Shown: positions 1-11,106 of the stretch, in pieces | Numbering within the stretch: position 1 is the stretch's first letter | Layout: every line of letters begins with the position of its first letter | From: Roseiarcus sp963783175 | Lineage (GTDB): Bacteria; Pseudomonadota; Alphaproteobacteria; Rhizobiales; Beijerinckiaceae | Length of the DNA stretch: 64,000 bases | Assembly (NCBI GenBank): GCA_963783175.1 | Contig: CAWANG010000002.1 | Location: 62,001-126,000 of the forward strand | Direction of reading: 5' to 3' | Notes under the pieces: generated by a model | Seen by the model: only the letters and a program-made list of their open reading frames with translations | What the model was told of the DNA's origin: nothing | The model's database searches: none | Translations under genes and position numbers: made by a program

Positions 1-1
1 G

Positions 2-367
2 CTCGACGCAGCCGGCGCCATCGACGTCCTTGTGACCGAGCGGGGCGTGAGCTTCGGCTACAACACGCTTGTTTCCGACATGCGTGCGCTGCCGATTCTG
101 GCCCGCGAGACCGGTGCGCCGGTCATCTTCGACGCCACCCATTCGGTCCAAGAGCCGGGCGGGCAGGGGAACGCCTCGGGCGGAGAGCGCGCGTTCGTTG
201 CGGTGCTGGCGCGGGCGGCGGTCGCGGTCGGCGTTGCCGGCGTCTTCATCGAAACCCATCAGGACCCGGATCGCGCGCCCTCGGACGGCCCCAGTATGCT
301 GCCGCTGAAGGAGTTCGAGGCGCTCATCGCCGAGTTGCAGGATTTCGACCGGCTCGCCAAGCGCTGA
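2..367 (+). CDS. kdsA: 3-deoxy-8-phosphooctulonate synthase, C-terminal part (5' end outside window)
   Basis: The frame is open from base 2, so only about the last 120 residues are present. KdsA condenses phosphoenolpyruvate with arabinose 5-phosphate to give KDO 8-phosphate for the lipid A inner core in the cytoplasm. Diagnostic pieces are the ERGVSFGYNTLVSDMR stretch, the DATHSVQEPGG segment that builds the active site, and the GVFIETHQDPDRAPSDGP segment close to the end. The C-terminus LIAELQDFDRLAKR is the normal family end, so the gene is complete at its 3' side. The neighbouring acyltransferase starts about 80 bases downstream on the same strand. The assignment is secure from these motifs alone. 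Confidence 0.93.
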   Translation, partial: LDAAGAIDVLVTERGVSFGYNTLVSDMRALPILARETGAPVIFDATHSVQEPGGQGNASGGERAFVAVLARAAVAVGVAGVFIETHQDPDRAPSDGPSMLPLKEFEALIAELQDFDRLAKR

Positions 368-450
368 GCTTTGCGGCCTTCGCCCAAGTCTGTCATATGA
401 CGGTCGCGTGGGCGGGATATTCGGCACGATCGGCCGTGAAGACGAGCCCA

Positions 451-1662
451 ATGGACAAGTATCTCTTCAGCTACGCAACCGCGAGCGATTCCCCAATTAA
501 GCGGGGGTTGATTCGCCTGGTCGAGAAAGCCACCGGCCAGCCGAAGCTCAAGCGGATGTATGTGCAGAACCGGCGCTTTCCTCGCGCCGACGAGACCTTC
601 TGGCAGGCTGCGGTGCGGTCGCTCGAGCTTGACGTCTGCTATGACGCCGACGCGCTCGCGGCCGTTCCTAAGACCGGCCCGGTGGTGTTCGTCGCCAATC
701 ACCCGTACGGGGTGCTCGACGGAATCGTGATGGCGTGGCTGGTGAGCAAGGTCAGAAGCGATTTCGTCGTCCTGACCCATGTCGTGCTGACGCGGGCGCC
801 GGAGGCGGCCCGGTTCATCCTGCCGGTCGACTTCTCGGGCACCGAGGAGGCCGAGCGCACCAACCTCGCGTCGCGGGCGGCGGCGCGCGCTCAGCTCGAT
901 CGCGGCGGGGCAGTGGTCGTGTTTCCCGCCGGCGCGATTTCGACCGCGCCCGACAAGCTTGGACTCAAGCCGGCGGTCGACGGGCGCTGGCAGCCGTTCG
1001 TGTCGCAGCTCATCCAGCGCTCGAAGGCGACCGTCGTTCCGATCTGGTTCGGCGGCCAGAACAGCCGCCTCTTCCAGATCGCGAGTCATTTCAGTCTGAC
1101 TTTGCGCCTTTCGCTCATCTTCCACGAAGTCAGGACGCGCATCGGGACCAGCCTCCCGGTCGTGATCGGGGCGCCGGTCCCCTTCGCCTCGATCGCCGCG
1201 ATCCGCAACCGTCAGGCGCTCGCCGACGAATTGCGGACGCGCGTCTATGCGCAGTCGAGACTTGCTCCGGCGCTGGACAAGGCGCGCTTGCGGCCGCAAG
1301 CTTTTGGGCCGGGCCGGACGCGCACCGGGCGGACCGGGCGGCTTAGAGCACCGCGATTCCTTTTCCTCTCGCCCGGCCGAGGTCCATCAGCCGCGCCCAC
1401 GATAGGGCGCGACGCCTTGATCGGGCAGCCAGACGCCTTTCGGCAGCTTGCCGCTTTGCCAGAAGACGTCGATCGGCATGCCCCCGCGCGGGAACCAGTA
1501 ACCGCCAATTCTGAGCCAGCGAGGCTTGATGCACGCCGACCAGATCCTTGCCGATGCGGACGGTGCAATCCTCGTGGAAGGCGCCGTGATTGCGGAAGCT
1601 CCAGAGGTAGAGCTTCAGCGACTTCGATTCGACGAGCCATTTGTCGGGCGCATAATCGATGA
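451..1662 (+). CDS. PlsC-like lysophospholipid acyltransferase family protein, C-terminal end uncertain
   Basis: Probable membrane-associated acyltransferase of phospholipid or ornithine-lipid synthesis. From the ATG at 451 (MDKYLFSYAT) the motif NHPYGVLD is at residues 83-90, the NHx4D catalytic signature, and VFPAGAIS further on matches the later family motif. Homologous sequence seems to end near base 1300. Beyond that the frame runs on to 1662 antisense to queF with arginine-rich, low-quality sequence, while the next frame has a stop at 1344-1346. The natural end is therefore probably near 1346 and a one-base indel may have removed it. An upstream ATG at 397 is possible, but 451 begins where the protein looks conserved. 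The acyl donor and acceptor cannot be told from sequence. Confidence 0.7.
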   Translation: MDKYLFSYATASDSPIKRGLIRLVEKATGQPKLKRMYVQNRRFPRADETFWQAAVRSLELDVCYDADALAAVPKTGPVVFVANHPYGVLDGIVMAWLVSKVRSDFVVLTHVVLTRAPEAARFILPVDFSGTEEAERTNLASRAAARAQLDRGGAVVVFPAGAISTAPDKLGLKPAVDGRWQPFVSQLIQRSKATVVPIWFGGQNSRLFQIASHFSLTLRLSLIFHEVRTRIGTSLPVVIGAPVPFASIAAIRNRQALADELRTRVYAQSRLAPALDKARLRPQAFGPGRTRTGRTGRLRAPRFLFLSPGRGPSAAPTIGRDALIGQPDAFRQLAALPEDVDRHAPAREPVTANSEPARLDARRPDPCRCGRCNPRGRRRDCGSSRGRASATSIRRAICRAHNR

Positions 1663-1852
1663 CGAGATGGGCAAAGTCAGGCTGTCCCGTAACCGGACAG
1701 ATCGAGGTGAACTCGACTATTGTGAACCGGGCGATATAGTCGGTGTCGGCCTGCGGATTCGGCGCCCGGTCGAGCGTCTTGGCGTCCGGCGCTTCAGGAA
1801 TTTTCGACGGACGTCCGAGGTGGGCGAAGGCGGGTTCGGCTTTTCTGCTCAT
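1387..1852 (-). CDS. queF: NADPH-dependent 7-cyano-7-deazaguanine reductase, interrupted by one frameshift
   Basis: QueF reduces preQ0 to preQ1 in queuosine tRNA modification. The first part has ARFTIVEFTSICPVTGQPDFAHLVIDY, with the catalytic Cys in SICPVTGQPDF, and SLKLYLWSFRNHGAFHEDC with the substrate-binding residues. Near base 1531 the frame breaks: read in the shifted frame the family C-terminus resumes as IKPRWLRIGGYWFPRGG, then IDVFWQSGKLPKGVW, and ends at a stop at 1387-1389. One surplus base in GGCGTGCATCAAGC explains it. Without the shift the frame runs to 1343 with nonsense sequence. Because both halves are otherwise perfect, a sequencing or assembly insertion is more likely than decay. 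Confidence 0.85.
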
Positions 1853-1890
1853 GGGCCTCGTTTAGACCCAAAACCGCTTCCACGGCGAGG

Positions 1891-2136
1891 TTATTTGTAC
1901 TGCCCATTCAGTTGGCCGCCGCTGAATTGCGACGAGACATACCCGCTGAGCCGCACGCAGAGGCCGTTCGCCGCCAGCACGCCGGGATTGCCGGCGATAT
2001 CACATGTCTTGGCGGGCTCGGCCTTGGTCGGCTTCTTGTTCTGAGCGGGCAGCTCGGCCGCCTGCCCCGCGGTCGCGCCGAAGAGCATCGCCGCGAGAGC
2101 GCAAGCGAACCGTCGTTCGACAATCATGACCATCAT
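1891..2136 (-). CDS. small secreted protein resembling the N-terminus of alphaproteobacterial porins
   Basis: About 81 residues. It begins MMVMIVERRFACALAAMLFGATAGQA, a clear Sec signal peptide, followed by AELPAQNKKP, a Lys/Pro spacer, a CDIAGN..GLCVRLSGYVSSQF segment and a stop. The mature part mirrors the first 50 residues of rhizobial porins, where two cysteines precede the first beta strand (CLKVGGYVR type). A full porin would need about 400 more residues, which are absent. It is either a small periplasmic relative common in this order or a truncated porin. The start at 2136 is chosen for the signal peptide; a longer frame to 2205 adds an implausible charged leader. Confidence 0.6.
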   Translation of the reverse strand: MMVMIVERRFACALAAMLFGATAGQAAELPAQNKKPTKAEPAKTCDIAGNPGVLAANGLCVRLSGYVSSQFSGGQLNGQYK

Positions 2137-2310
2137 CCTGACGACAGGGCCGCGCGGGCGGCGCCGGCCAAAATCTGAACCGCCAAAGTGGCGCATAGAC
2201 GCCATATTGCGCGGCTATGGGGCAGCCGGCAAGCGTCTAAGACGCGAGCTTGCGACTCAGCAAGCAATCCGCAAGGGATAGGTCCAAGGCGGATCGGGAG
2301 CGCGCAACGC

Positions 2311-4845
2311 ATGGAGATGACGTCCCCTTTTGCGCGCCCTTTCGCGCGCCGGCCCGCCGTCACGGGCCCCCTCGCGGCGGGCGGCGCAGCCCTGCTCGCG
2401 CTCGGCTTTTACGCCGCGATCTGGACGCTCCAGCCGATCGTCGCCGCGGTGGCCGGCGCTGCCGGGCTCGCTTTCCTGCGCTCTGCGCGGGCCGAGCGGC
2501 CGTATTCCGCGGCGCTATTCGCCATTGACGCCGCGGCCTTCGCGATCTTCGCCTTCCAGCGCAACGATTCGATCGGATTTTGGCAACTGCCCGGACCCTG
2601 GGCCGACGTCTGGCGGTTCAATCTGCCCGGGGCCACGATTGCGCTGATTGTCTACGCCGGCGGTTCGATCATGGCCCTCGTCGCCGGATTTCGCGGATTG
2701 CGGCTCATCGAGGCGTCGAGCCTGATCGCGGTCCCCTTCCTGTTTAACCTGCTCATGACGATCGGCGCCGACTGGCACATGGCCGAACTTGGCGCGATAG
2801 CGACCGCGCATGTCAGCCTGCCGTTCCCTGTCCAGGTCGCCGTCGGGCGCGCGCTCGTGTTGTGGTTCGTCGGCGAGGCGATGTTGACAATGATCAGTCT
2901 CGTCAGCGTCAACCGGCTCCCGAGTTCGGCGCGCACGCACGGGGTTTTTGCCCTGAGCGGCGCGCTCGCCGCCGCGACCCCGCTCATCGCCAATGCGGCG
3001 CAGATGGTTGCCCAGCCGTTCCTGGCGATTTTTTTCTCGAGCGTCTGCGCGGGCCTTGCGCAGGCGGGCCTGTGGGCGATCGTCTACCTTCTGACCGGAA
3101 TTGTCCTCGATTGGCTCGGCGGGCGCCCGCCGCGCTTCGATACAGTCTGGGAGCATTGGCGAACTGGCTTCGTCAAGGGCGCGATTTACGGCGCGCTGTT
3201 CATGGCCTTCATCCTCGTCGCGGCGCTCGGGTTGCGGGCGCCCGGCGCGGCGACGATCCTCGACCACGCCGCGCTTCTCATTGGTCCCGTCGGCGGCGCG
3301 CTCGCCTTTCCGCTAGCGCAGACGGTCATGGGCAGCGCCGACGGGACGGCGCCGTTCTTCGGCCGGCTGAAGCGCGCCTACCGCGATCCGCGCGGCCCCG
3401 CGCGCGGCGCCATCGCCGGTCTCGGCCTCGCGCTCGCCTACGGCGCCGGCCTTGCCGGCTACGACGGCGGGAGACGCTTCCTGGCGATGGCCGCGGTCGG
3501 AGCGCTCTGCTATGGGGGCGTGGATTTCATTTTCGACGCCTGGAGCGTCATCAGGGGCGAGCGGCGGAAGCTGCAAAGCTGGCGCCTCTATGCGCTCGGC
3601 CTCCTGCTCGGCGGGCTCGTCGCCGGCGCGCTCGGATGGTATTTCGACGCCGCCCAGGTCCAGGTCGTGATCGCCAAGTTCTGGGCCTACGCCGACGTCA
3701 GTTACCGCCTCGACGGGCGCCGGCTAGGCGACTTCACGACCTATCCGATCTTCAACAAATACGGGATGATCAACCTTGGCGAGGTCGCCGGCGGCGTCAG
3801 GCTGTTCTGGGCGGAATCGGTGGCCGGGGTCATCAACTGGTCACTCGCGGCGCCGCTGTTCTCGATCAACTACGTGCTGCTCGATGCGGGCTTGCAACGA
3901 AGCTTGCGGCCGATCAAGACCCTGGTAAGCCCGAGCGGGGTCGAGGGCCTGGTCGAGCAGGGCGTGCGCGTCCTCCGCTGGGGCCTGTGGATGGCGCCGA
4001 TCATCAACTCGTTCCTGCGCCAGTCGCCGGACCCGACCTGGTACAACCAGGATGGCGCGATAAGGTCGGGCGTCGCCATCGGAACAGACGCGACTCAGAG
4101 CCCCGGCGACTTCCGGCAGTTCAGTCTGACCCTCTTTCTCGGCCTGCTCGCATACGACTGGCTTCGCATCCTCATCTGGTTCGACCATATGGGGTTCCGG
4201 GTCGCGACCCTAGTCAACTTGTCCTTCCTTGGCGGCGACCGCGCCGATGAGGCGGCCGCGCGGTTCATCGGCCACCACGGACGCACCCGCGCCATTCCGG
4301 ACGGCATCCGCCGTTTCGGCACCTGGGCGCCGCTACTCATCCCGTTTTACATCCCGCGCGGGCCAGAATGGGACAAGGCCTGGACGGGAGCGGAAACGCT
4401 CGCGCGAGGGGGCGCCCCATGCCGGACGCCGTCAGGACGCTCGGCTTCGCCTATGGCGCGGCAATCGCCGCCATGGCCGCGGCGGCCGTGGCGGCGGTGG
4501 CAAAGGAGCGCGCCAAATCGGGACCGGCGGCGCCCTGGCTCGAAGGCGCGCCGCTTGAGCTTGGGCGGCTTCCCGACCGATTTGTCTTCAACAACGGCGC
4601 GGTCGGGGTCGAGATCCAGCGCGACGGCCGCGGGGCCGCCTTCGTCATGGGGGCCGAGCGGGGCGGCGGCCCGATCGATCTCTTCCGCCGCCCGCTCGAT
4701 CCGATCCAGGCCCGCGGCCATTTTTTCTACGTCAGTGAAGACGGCGAGGCGCCGTGGTCGATCGGCTTCGAGCCGGCGCGGCGCGCGGGCGACTATAGGA
4801 TCGAGGAGCCTGGCTTCAATCGACTTGCGATCGTCAATGCGCTGA
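2311..4845 (+). CDS. polytopic membrane protein, probably the N-terminal half of a membrane-anchored GH94 protein
   Basis: From ATG 2311 (MEMTSPFARPFARR) to about 4420 the sequence is a long run of hydrophobic segments, roughly a dozen or more, such as PLAAGGAALLALGFYAAIW near the start and YALGLLLGGLVAGALGWYF near the middle. I do not recognise a Pfam domain. After the motif LIPFYIPRGPEWDKAW the frame continues to 4845 but becomes Arg/Ser-rich and overlaps the following GH94 reading frame, so that tail is probably not real protein. The most likely picture is one large gene whose reading frame was broken near 4380-4420. The alternative is two overlapping genes with the second starting at ATG 4419. 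GC content and codon use match the downstream gene. Confidence 0.6.
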   Translation: MEMTSPFARPFARRPAVTGPLAAGGAALLALGFYAAIWTLQPIVAAVAGAAGLAFLRSARAERPYSAALFAIDAAAFAIFAFQRNDSIGFWQLPGPWADVWRFNLPGATIALIVYAGGSIMALVAGFRGLRLIEASSLIAVPFLFNLLMTIGADWHMAELGAIATAHVSLPFPVQVAVGRALVLWFVGEAMLTMISLVSVNRLPSSARTHGVFALSGALAAATPLIANAAQMVAQPFLAIFFSSVCAGLAQAGLWAIVYLLTGIVLDWLGGRPPRFDTVWEHWRTGFVKGAIYGALFMAFILVAALGLRAPGAATILDHAALLIGPVGGALAFPLAQTVMGSADGTAPFFGRLKRAYRDPRGPARGAIAGLGLALAYGAGLAGYDGGRRFLAMAAVGALCYGGVDFIFDAWSVIRGERRKLQSWRLYALGLLLGGLVAGALGWYFDAAQVQVVIAKFWAYADVSYRLDGRRLGDFTTYPIFNKYGMINLGEVAGGVRLFWAESVAGVINWSLAAPLFSINYVLLDAGLQRSLRPIKTLVSPSGVEGLVEQGVRVLRWGLWMAPIINSFLRQSPDPTWYNQDGAIRSGVAIGTDATQSPGDFRQFSLTLFLGLLAYDWLRILIWFDHMGFRVATLVNLSFLGGDRADEAAARFIGHHGRTRAIPDGIRRFGTWAPLLIPFYIPRGPEWDKAWTGAETLARGGAPCRTPSGRSASPMARQSPPWPRRPWRRWQRSAPNRDRRRPGSKARRLSLGGFPTDLSSTTARSGSRSSATAAGPPSSWGPSGAAARSISSAARSIRSRPAAIFSTSVKTARRRGRSASSRRGARATIGSRSLASIDLRSSMR

Positions 4846-7763
4846 ACGGGGTTGTGGCGCGGATGGAGATCGCGCCCGACCCGCGCGGCGCGGTCCTGAG
4901 CTGGCGCGTCCAGCTCGAGAACAGATCCGACCGGACGAGGCGACTGCGCCTTACCAGCTTCTGTGAAATCGCCGCGGCCGAAACCGGGGCCTACGCCCGC
5001 GATCTCGACTTCGCCGGCATGCATGTCGAGACCGTGTTCGTCCGCCCGCTCAACGCGATTCTGGCGCGTAATCGGCTCCTGCGGTCGGCCCGCGCCGATC
5101 GCGGCGAGACCGCGTTCTTCGCCGTTAGGCCGGGGGCTGGAGCCGATCTCGTCGGCTATGAGGATTCGCGCATCCGCTTCATCGGCGAAGGCTCGCTCCT
5201 TCGCCCAACTGGATGCGAGCCCTGGCGCTGGCGCAAGCTCGACGACGAAGGCAAGGTCTGGACCTTCGATCCAGCCGCGAGTTTCACCCTCGAAGCGACA
5301 CTTGCTCCAGGCGCTGCGGCCGAGGCGGAATTCATCGTTGGCCACTCCGACAACGCGGTGTGGGCGGGCGAACTGATCGCCCGGCGTCTCGGCCTCGCGC
5401 CTCTGCCCGAGCCCGACCTGCAGAGGCGCCTCTACGAAACTCGCGCCGTCGAGCCGTCGCACGCGCTTCCGTCGCGATGGCCGTTCGGCTTCTCGTCCGA
5501 CGGCAAGGCGTTGAACCTCACCCATCGCACGCCACGTCCCTGGGCGCATGTGATGGCGAACGAACTCGGCATGGCGACAATGGTCTCCAACGACGGCGAG
5601 ATTTTCTCCGCCTTCGGCAACGCTCGGCAAAACTGCCTCTCCGCTTTCCGCTTCGATAGCGTGACCGCCGTCCAGCCGGGGCAGATCGTTTACCTGCGCG
5701 ACCTCGAAAGGAGCGAGACCGGCGCGGTAGGTTTCGCGCCGTTCCAACCTGAGGACGCGGCCTATGAAGCGACTTATGAGCCGGGGGTCGCGACTTTCGT
5801 CACGACTCGCGGCGATCTGACGATCGACCATGTCGTCTTCGTTCCGCCTGACTATCCTGGCGACATGCGCCTCTTGACCTTGCGCAATCGCGGCGCAAGT
5901 CCGAGACGCCTGCGCGTCACCCCGTTCTTCGATCTCGCGCTCGAGGACGGTCCGAACGCGAGCGTCGACAAGATCCATGATGAGACGGTCGGCTCGACGC
6001 TCCTGTTCCAGAACCCCAACAACGATTTCGAGCGCGGCTTCGCCTTCGCCGCGACGAGCTTGCGGGATGCCGCGACTGAGACCATCCGCGCGCGGTTCTT
6101 CGGCGGGCCGGGGCGCAACATCCTGACGCCGGCGATGGTTGAGACCGGCTCAAGCGACGGTTCCGCGCCCGACGACGGGCGCCGCGTCGCCGCCTTCTGC
6201 GGCGAGCTAACGCTCCCGCCTGGAGGCGAAGCGAAGATCGCCATCGGCTTCGGCCAGGCGCCGAGCCGGACCGAAGCGCTAGCGGCCGCCGCGCGCGTCG
6301 GCGTCGCCGAAGCTGAAAGCGAGCTCGCGGCGACCCGCGCCTCCTGGTCGGAGCGGCTGGGCCGGGTCGAGGTCCGCACCAACCGGCCGGACTTCGACCG
6401 GCTCGTCAACACCTGGTTGCCCTACCAGCTTTATGCCTCGCGGCTCTTCGGGCGCGTCGGCCCGAACCAACTCGGCGGCGCGACCGGTTATCGCGACCAG
6501 CTGCAGGACGTGCTGCCGCTTACGTTGATCGAACCGCGGCTGACGAGGGCGCAGATCGTCCTGCACGCTAGCCAGCAGTTTCGCGAGGGGGACGTGCTCA
6601 AATGGTGGCATCGCGCGCCCGGCGGCGGCACCGGTCTCGGCCAACGGACCAAGGCGGCCGACCCGCACTTATGGCTGCCCTATGTGCTCGCCCGCTATGT
6701 GCGGGCAAGCGGCGACCGGACCGTGCTCGACGAGACGACGCCCTATCTCGAAGGCGAAGCCGTCCCGGCGAACGAGGATACCTGGATCGTCATTCCGCGC
6801 GTCTCGCGCGAGAGCGCGACCATCTACGAGCATGCGCGTCTCGCGATCGACTATACCCTTGCGCATTTCGGCGCGAACGGCCTGCCTCTCCTGCGGGCCG
6901 GCGACTGGAACGACGGCATCGACGCGCTCGGCCGGCGCGACATCGGAACCAGCGTCTGGATGGGTTTCTTTCTCTTCAACGTGCTCGACGGCTTCATCCC
7001 CCTTGCGCGCTTGGAGGGGGACGAGGCGTTTGCCGCCCGCTGTGAGGCGGCGCTGGCAGGGCAGCGCCAGGCGCTCGAAGCCGGCTGGCGCGGCGACCAT
7101 TACCTGCTCGACTTCGCCGACGACGGACGCGAGGTCGACGTCCGCAACGCAATGACGACCGGCTGGGCCGCCTATTCCGGCGCCTGCGACGATAAGCGCG
7201 CGCTGGCCGCGATCGAGGGGGGCTTGAAGGGAATCGAGCGGCCGAATCGCGTGCTGCTGCTCGAGACCCCCTTCTACGAGCATTCGCAACCCTATCCGGG
7301 CCGCATCGCCGATTATCCGCCCGGAGTACGCGAGAACGGCGCCCAATACAGCCACGGCGCGACATGGATCGTCGACGGCTTCGTGCGTCTCGCCTGCTCG
7401 GCGCGCGCCAGGGGCGACGGCGAATCGGCCGCTCGCCTCGTCGCCCGCGCCTTCGAAATCTTCGAAAAGATATCGCCGATGAAGAAGACCGACCCTGAGA
7501 GCCTCGCGATCTACGGCCTCATTCCCATCCAGCAGCCGGCCGACATCTACGAAGGCTGGGGCCACGGCGGACGAGGGGGCTGGTCATGGTATACCGGCTC
7601 GGCCGCGCGCATGCTGTCGGCGGCCTACGCCCTCATCGGCGTCGAGCAGGAGAACGGCCGCGCCGGCCCGCGCGCCGATCTGTTCGAGCCCAAAGGCGCG
7701 CTCGAGGTCCAGTCCCTGCGCATCGGCGAATCGATCTGGAAGCGCGACGGCCTCAAGCGCTGA
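4419..7763 (+). CDS. glycoside hydrolase family 94 / glycosyltransferase 36-like protein (NdvB/ChvB C-terminal half type)
   Basis: About 1114 residues from ATG 4419; GAGGGGG lies six bases upstream. It opens with one hydrophobic helix (TLGFAYGAAIAAMAAAAVAAV), followed by two successive carbohydrate-binding beta-sandwich regions (about residues 30-330 and 360-640) and an alpha/alpha barrel. The barrel has the GH94 catalytic motif GDWNDGID near bases 6900-6923 and ends with PADIYEGWGHGGRGGWSWYTGSA, typical of GH94. In cyclic beta-1,2-glucan synthase this C-terminal half phosphorolyses and trims glucan chains while an N-terminal GT84 domain makes them. No GT84 is present here; the membrane protein immediately upstream takes its place. 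Likely role: phosphorolysis or modification of periplasmic or membrane-linked beta-glucans. Confidence 0.8.
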   Translation: MPDAVRTLGFAYGAAIAAMAAAAVAAVAKERAKSGPAAPWLEGAPLELGRLPDRFVFNNGAVGVEIQRDGRGAAFVMGAERGGGPIDLFRRPLDPIQARGHFFYVSEDGEAPWSIGFEPARRAGDYRIEEPGFNRLAIVNALNGVVARMEIAPDPRGAVLSWRVQLENRSDRTRRLRLTSFCEIAAAETGAYARDLDFAGMHVETVFVRPLNAILARNRLLRSARADRGETAFFAVRPGAGADLVGYEDSRIRFIGEGSLLRPTGCEPWRWRKLDDEGKVWTFDPAASFTLEATLAPGAAAEAEFIVGHSDNAVWAGELIARRLGLAPLPEPDLQRRLYETRAVEPSHALPSRWPFGFSSDGKALNLTHRTPRPWAHVMANELGMATMVSNDGEIFSAFGNARQNCLSAFRFDSVTAVQPGQIVYLRDLERSETGAVGFAPFQPEDAAYEATYEPGVATFVTTRGDLTIDHVVFVPPDYPGDMRLLTLRNRGASPRRLRVTPFFDLALEDGPNASVDKIHDETVGSTLLFQNPNNDFERGFAFAATSLRDAATETIRARFFGGPGRNILTPAMVETGSSDGSAPDDGRRVAAFCGELTLPPGGEAKIAIGFGQAPSRTEALAAAARVGVAEAESELAATRASWSERLGRVEVRTNRPDFDRLVNTWLPYQLYASRLFGRVGPNQLGGATGYRDQLQDVLPLTLIEPRLTRAQIVLHASQQFREGDVLKWWHRAPGGGTGLGQRTKAADPHLWLPYVLARYVRASGDRTVLDETTPYLEGEAVPANEDTWIVIPRVSRESATIYEHARLAIDYTLAHFGANGLPLLRAGDWNDGIDALGRRDIGTSVWMGFFLFNVLDGFIPLARLEGDEAFAARCEAALAGQRQALEAGWRGDHYLLDFADDGREVDVRNAMTTGWAAYSGACDDKRALAAIEGGLKGIERPNRVLLLETPFYEHSQPYPGRIADYPPGVRENGAQYSHGATWIVDGFVRLACSARARGDGESAARLVARAFEIFEKISPMKKTDPESLAIYGLIPIQQPADIYEGWGHGGRGGWSWYTGSAARMLSAAYALIGVEQENGRAGPRADLFEPKGALEVQSLRIGESIWKRDGLKR

Positions 7764-7910
7764 ACCTCGGCCGTCCCCGCCAGTAGGGTCGCGAGCGGAA
7801 ATCCCCGAGGCCGGTCTGTCTCGCCGCATCCGGCCTGCGGCGGTCGGCCGCAGCGCGACTTTGGTCTGAAACCAGTACGAAACGCCCGCGCCGCGTTGCG
7901 GCAGGGCGCG

Positions 7911-7936
7911 GTTTCTGGCAAGAGGCGCCCAGAAAC
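7911..7936 (+). terminator. inverted repeat between GH94 gene and hppA
   Basis: GTTTCTGG at 7911-7918 pairs with CCAGAAAC at 7929-7936 around a 10-base loop. It sits 148 bases after the GH94 stop and 44 bases before hppA. There is no T-run after it, so it may be a weak terminator or a 5' UTR structure of hppA. Confidence 0.35.
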
Positions 7937-7980
7937 TAGCCGCGGGAGAGCGCCCGCGGCCCACCAATGGGGCTTTCCGC

Positions 7981-10112
<2,132 letters not shown>

Positions 10113-10126
10113 GGGGCGCGCTAAAG

Positions 10127-10143
10127 CACGTCATATCGACGTG
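10127..10143 (+). terminator. hairpin after hppA
   Basis: CACGTC at 10127-10132 and GACGTG at 10138-10143 form a 6-bp stem with an ATATC loop, followed by ATTTAAAA. It begins 15 bases after the hppA stop. Plausible weak terminator; the T-run is short. Confidence 0.4.
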
Positions 10144-10148
10144 ATTTA

Positions 10149-10243
10149 AAATCCAAATCAAGCGCAACGAAAACCAAATCCGCCGCAACAAAATCCAAGC
10201 CAGGCGCAACGAAAACCAAATCCAGCGCAACGAAATCCAAATT
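10149..10243 (+). repeat. imperfect tandem repeat of about 26 bp (AAATCCA..GCGCAACGAAAACC)
   Basis: Between hppA and bamE, the unit AAATCCA followed by a few variable bases and GCGCAACGAAAACC (or a close variant) occurs about four times in a row with small changes. The stretch is A-rich and G-poor on the top strand, unlike its surroundings. The remaining bases to 10525 hold no gene that I can support. Confidence 0.6.
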
Positions 10244-10525
10244 GGGTTTCGGGCGCGGATTCCATGTTTTTCAATGGGTTATCGCCAGATAAAGCCGCTT
10301 TGTCGAGCTGCGAAGCCTATTTTTGTCGCCTCCATCCTGATCGGCCGATCGCGCGAGCAATCAGCCCTCCGCGTGACGACCGGCAACGATCGGCAGACTA
10401 GCACGGATTCTGTTTTTACGAAAGAGACTTCTCAAAAATCAGTCTTTCCGCAGGCCGCGTCGGCGGGTTCGAAATAAGTCGACCGCCGCCAACGCCCTGA
10501 CGCGAGCCGTCCGGCCGACCCCGCC

Positions 10526-10981
10526 TCAGGTAAACTTGAACAGGCCGCCCATCATGTTCCTGATAAAGTCGGGCTCCGTGCCGCCGGTCGGCGTGGTGCG
10601 GCTGACGAAATCGAACACCTTGCCGTCCTGCATGCCGTAATTGGCGATCCGGTCGACTTTGCCGTCCTTGGTGAAATAGACCGCCAGCACATGCTGGTCG
10701 GTCATCTGGACCGGCATGAACTGAAGCGTGTGCTTCATCTTCTGGCCGATATAGTACCAGGCGTCGCCGCCGACGGTTGAGGTGGTCGAGGGCGTGCCGA
10801 GTAGGGCGAGCGCCTCGGGCTTGGTCGTCGCGCCGACCTTGAGCTGCGACAGGGTTTCCTCGTCGACCTGATAGCCGCGATCGAAGTCGCCGTCGTAGCC
10901 GAGGCAGCCGCTGAGCGCCAACCCGGCGCAGACGGCCAATCCCAGCATTGCGCAACGATGGACCTTGGGCGCCTTTTGCAT
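10526..10981 (-). CDS. bamE: outer membrane protein assembly lipoprotein BamE/SmpA family
   Basis: 151 residues. An N-terminal signal MLGLAVCAGLALSGC ends in the lipobox LSGC, so the mature protein starts at Cys and is anchored in the outer membrane. The SmpA/OmlA fold is visible: LSQLKVGATTKPEALALLGTPS, then the aromatic strand DAWYYIGQKMKHTLQF and a final strand YFTKDGKVDRIANYG. BamE stabilises the BAM complex that inserts outer-membrane beta-barrels. The gene is divergent from the CBP3-like gene, a conserved arrangement in this order. The start could be the first Met (10981) or an internal Met just before the signal peptide core. Assignment is firm. Confidence 0.88.
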   Translation of the reverse strand: MQKAPKVHRCAMLGLAVCAGLALSGCLGYDGDFDRGYQVDEETLSQLKVGATTKPEALALLGTPSTTSTVGGDAWYYIGQKMKHTLQFMPVQMTDQHVLAVYFTKDGKVDRIANYGMQDGKVFDFVSRTTPTGGTEPDFIRNMMGGLFKFT

Positions 10982-11106
10982 TCAGTCTCTCTTTCCCTCA
11001 GCCTTTCGGCTTGCCAGACCGGGCGGGGATGCCTAACTCATGGCGCCTTGCCAAAGCAAGGCTGTGAGCCCACGAGCCCGAGCTTACGCCACGCGAGGGG
11101 ATCGGC

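Noticed and set aside
4347..5978. minus-strand open frame opposite the GH94 gene
   Set aside because: Low-complexity shadow of a real gene; no start signals or family pattern.
10274..10477. 67-codon open frame after hppA
   Set aside because: No RBS, no family features; lies in repeat-containing spacer DNA.
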